Origin: JBBAGE01 sp041655055
Lineage (GTDB): Bacteria; Pseudomonadota; Alphaproteobacteria; Rhodobacterales; Rhodobacteraceae
NCBI GenBank assembly: GCA_041655055.1
Contig: JBBAGE010000040.1
Coordinates: forward strand, 1-15,557
Direction of reading: 5' to 3'
DNA length: 15,557 bases
The notes under the pieces are model-generated. The model made no database searches and was not told the origin of the DNA. It saw only the letters and a list, made by a program, of their open reading frames with translations. How positions within the stretch are numbered: the stretch's first letter is position 1; every line of letters starts with the position of its first letter. The position numbers were made by a program, and so were the translations under genes. Of this stretch, positions 15,500 through 15,557 are shown one piece after another.

Positions 15500-15557
15500 A
15501 TGACCCAACGCCCTTCCACCCCGTTACTCGATCGCATTCACACGCCCGCGGATATGA
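15500..15557 (+). CDS. dxs: 1-deoxy-D-xylulose-5-phosphate synthase (3' partial)
   Basis: Only the first 19 codons are in the window: MTQRPSTPLLDRIHTPADM. The TPLLDRI..PADM pattern is the usual N-terminus of DXS, the thiamine-diphosphate enzyme that makes DXP from pyruvate and glyceraldehyde 3-phosphate at the start of the non-mevalonate isoprenoid pathway. I chose the ATG at 15500, preceded by a purine run (CAGAGAG) at 15483-15489. An in-frame ATG at 15464 overlaps the ispA stop (TGATG) and would add 12 residues; it could allow translational coupling, but the extension is not clearly family-like. The neighbouring ispA and xseB genes strengthen the call. Confidence 0.85.
   Translation, partial: MTQRPSTPLLDRIHTPADM

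Noticed and set aside
1..15557. CRISPR array, insertion sequence, phage or tRNA/rRNA genes
   Set aside because: I saw no regularly spaced repeats, transposase motifs, terminal inverted repeats with target duplication, or tRNA-like folds; the layout looks like core chromosome.

Overview
The window reads as ordinary chromosome from an alphaproteobacterium, most likely a member of the Rhodobacterales. The grounds are high GC content, dense coding with short gaps and ATGA stop/start overlaps, an NDUFA9-like complex I companion gene, a petP/petR-type MarR plus response-regulator pair, and the order xseB-ispA-dxs. I see no insertion sequence, phage gene, CRISPR array, tRNA or rRNA.

Left part (1-1883): the 3' part of an NDUFA9-like NAD(P)-binding protein gene converges on uppP, which recycles the undecaprenyl carrier lipid. 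An AT-richer gap of about 208 bp separates uppP from the divergent glutamate synthase genes.

Centre (1884-10395): gltD and gltB encode the two subunits of NADPH-dependent glutamate synthase. gltD is broken by an apparent one-base loss near 3007, while gltB is full length. Next come mtgA (a peptidoglycan glycosyltransferase), a glutathione S-transferase-like gene, and queG (last step of queuosine synthesis), which overlaps the GST gene.

Middle-right (10396-12191): a 62-residue ORF with a near-perfect Shine-Dalgarno sequence converges on an unrecognised membrane-anchored or secreted protein gene, and their stop codons share one CTAG. A strong hairpin lies between that gene and ilvE. The ilvE-petP gap holds a spaced direct repeat and a plausible promoter.

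Right part (12192-15557): petP, petR, a class II HDAC-like amidohydrolase, xseB, ispA and the start of dxs all run rightward with overlaps or short gaps, so one long operon is plausible. It links a regulator pair known in Rhodobacter for control of respiratory cytochromes to isoprenoid precursor synthesis (DXP and farnesyl diphosphate). UppP at the left end acts on the lipid carrier made from the same C15 precursor.

I found no clearly new biological system. The items most worth checking are the gltD frameshift, the ilvE/petP intergenic repeat, the ilvE-downstream hairpin, and the two unrecognised small genes.
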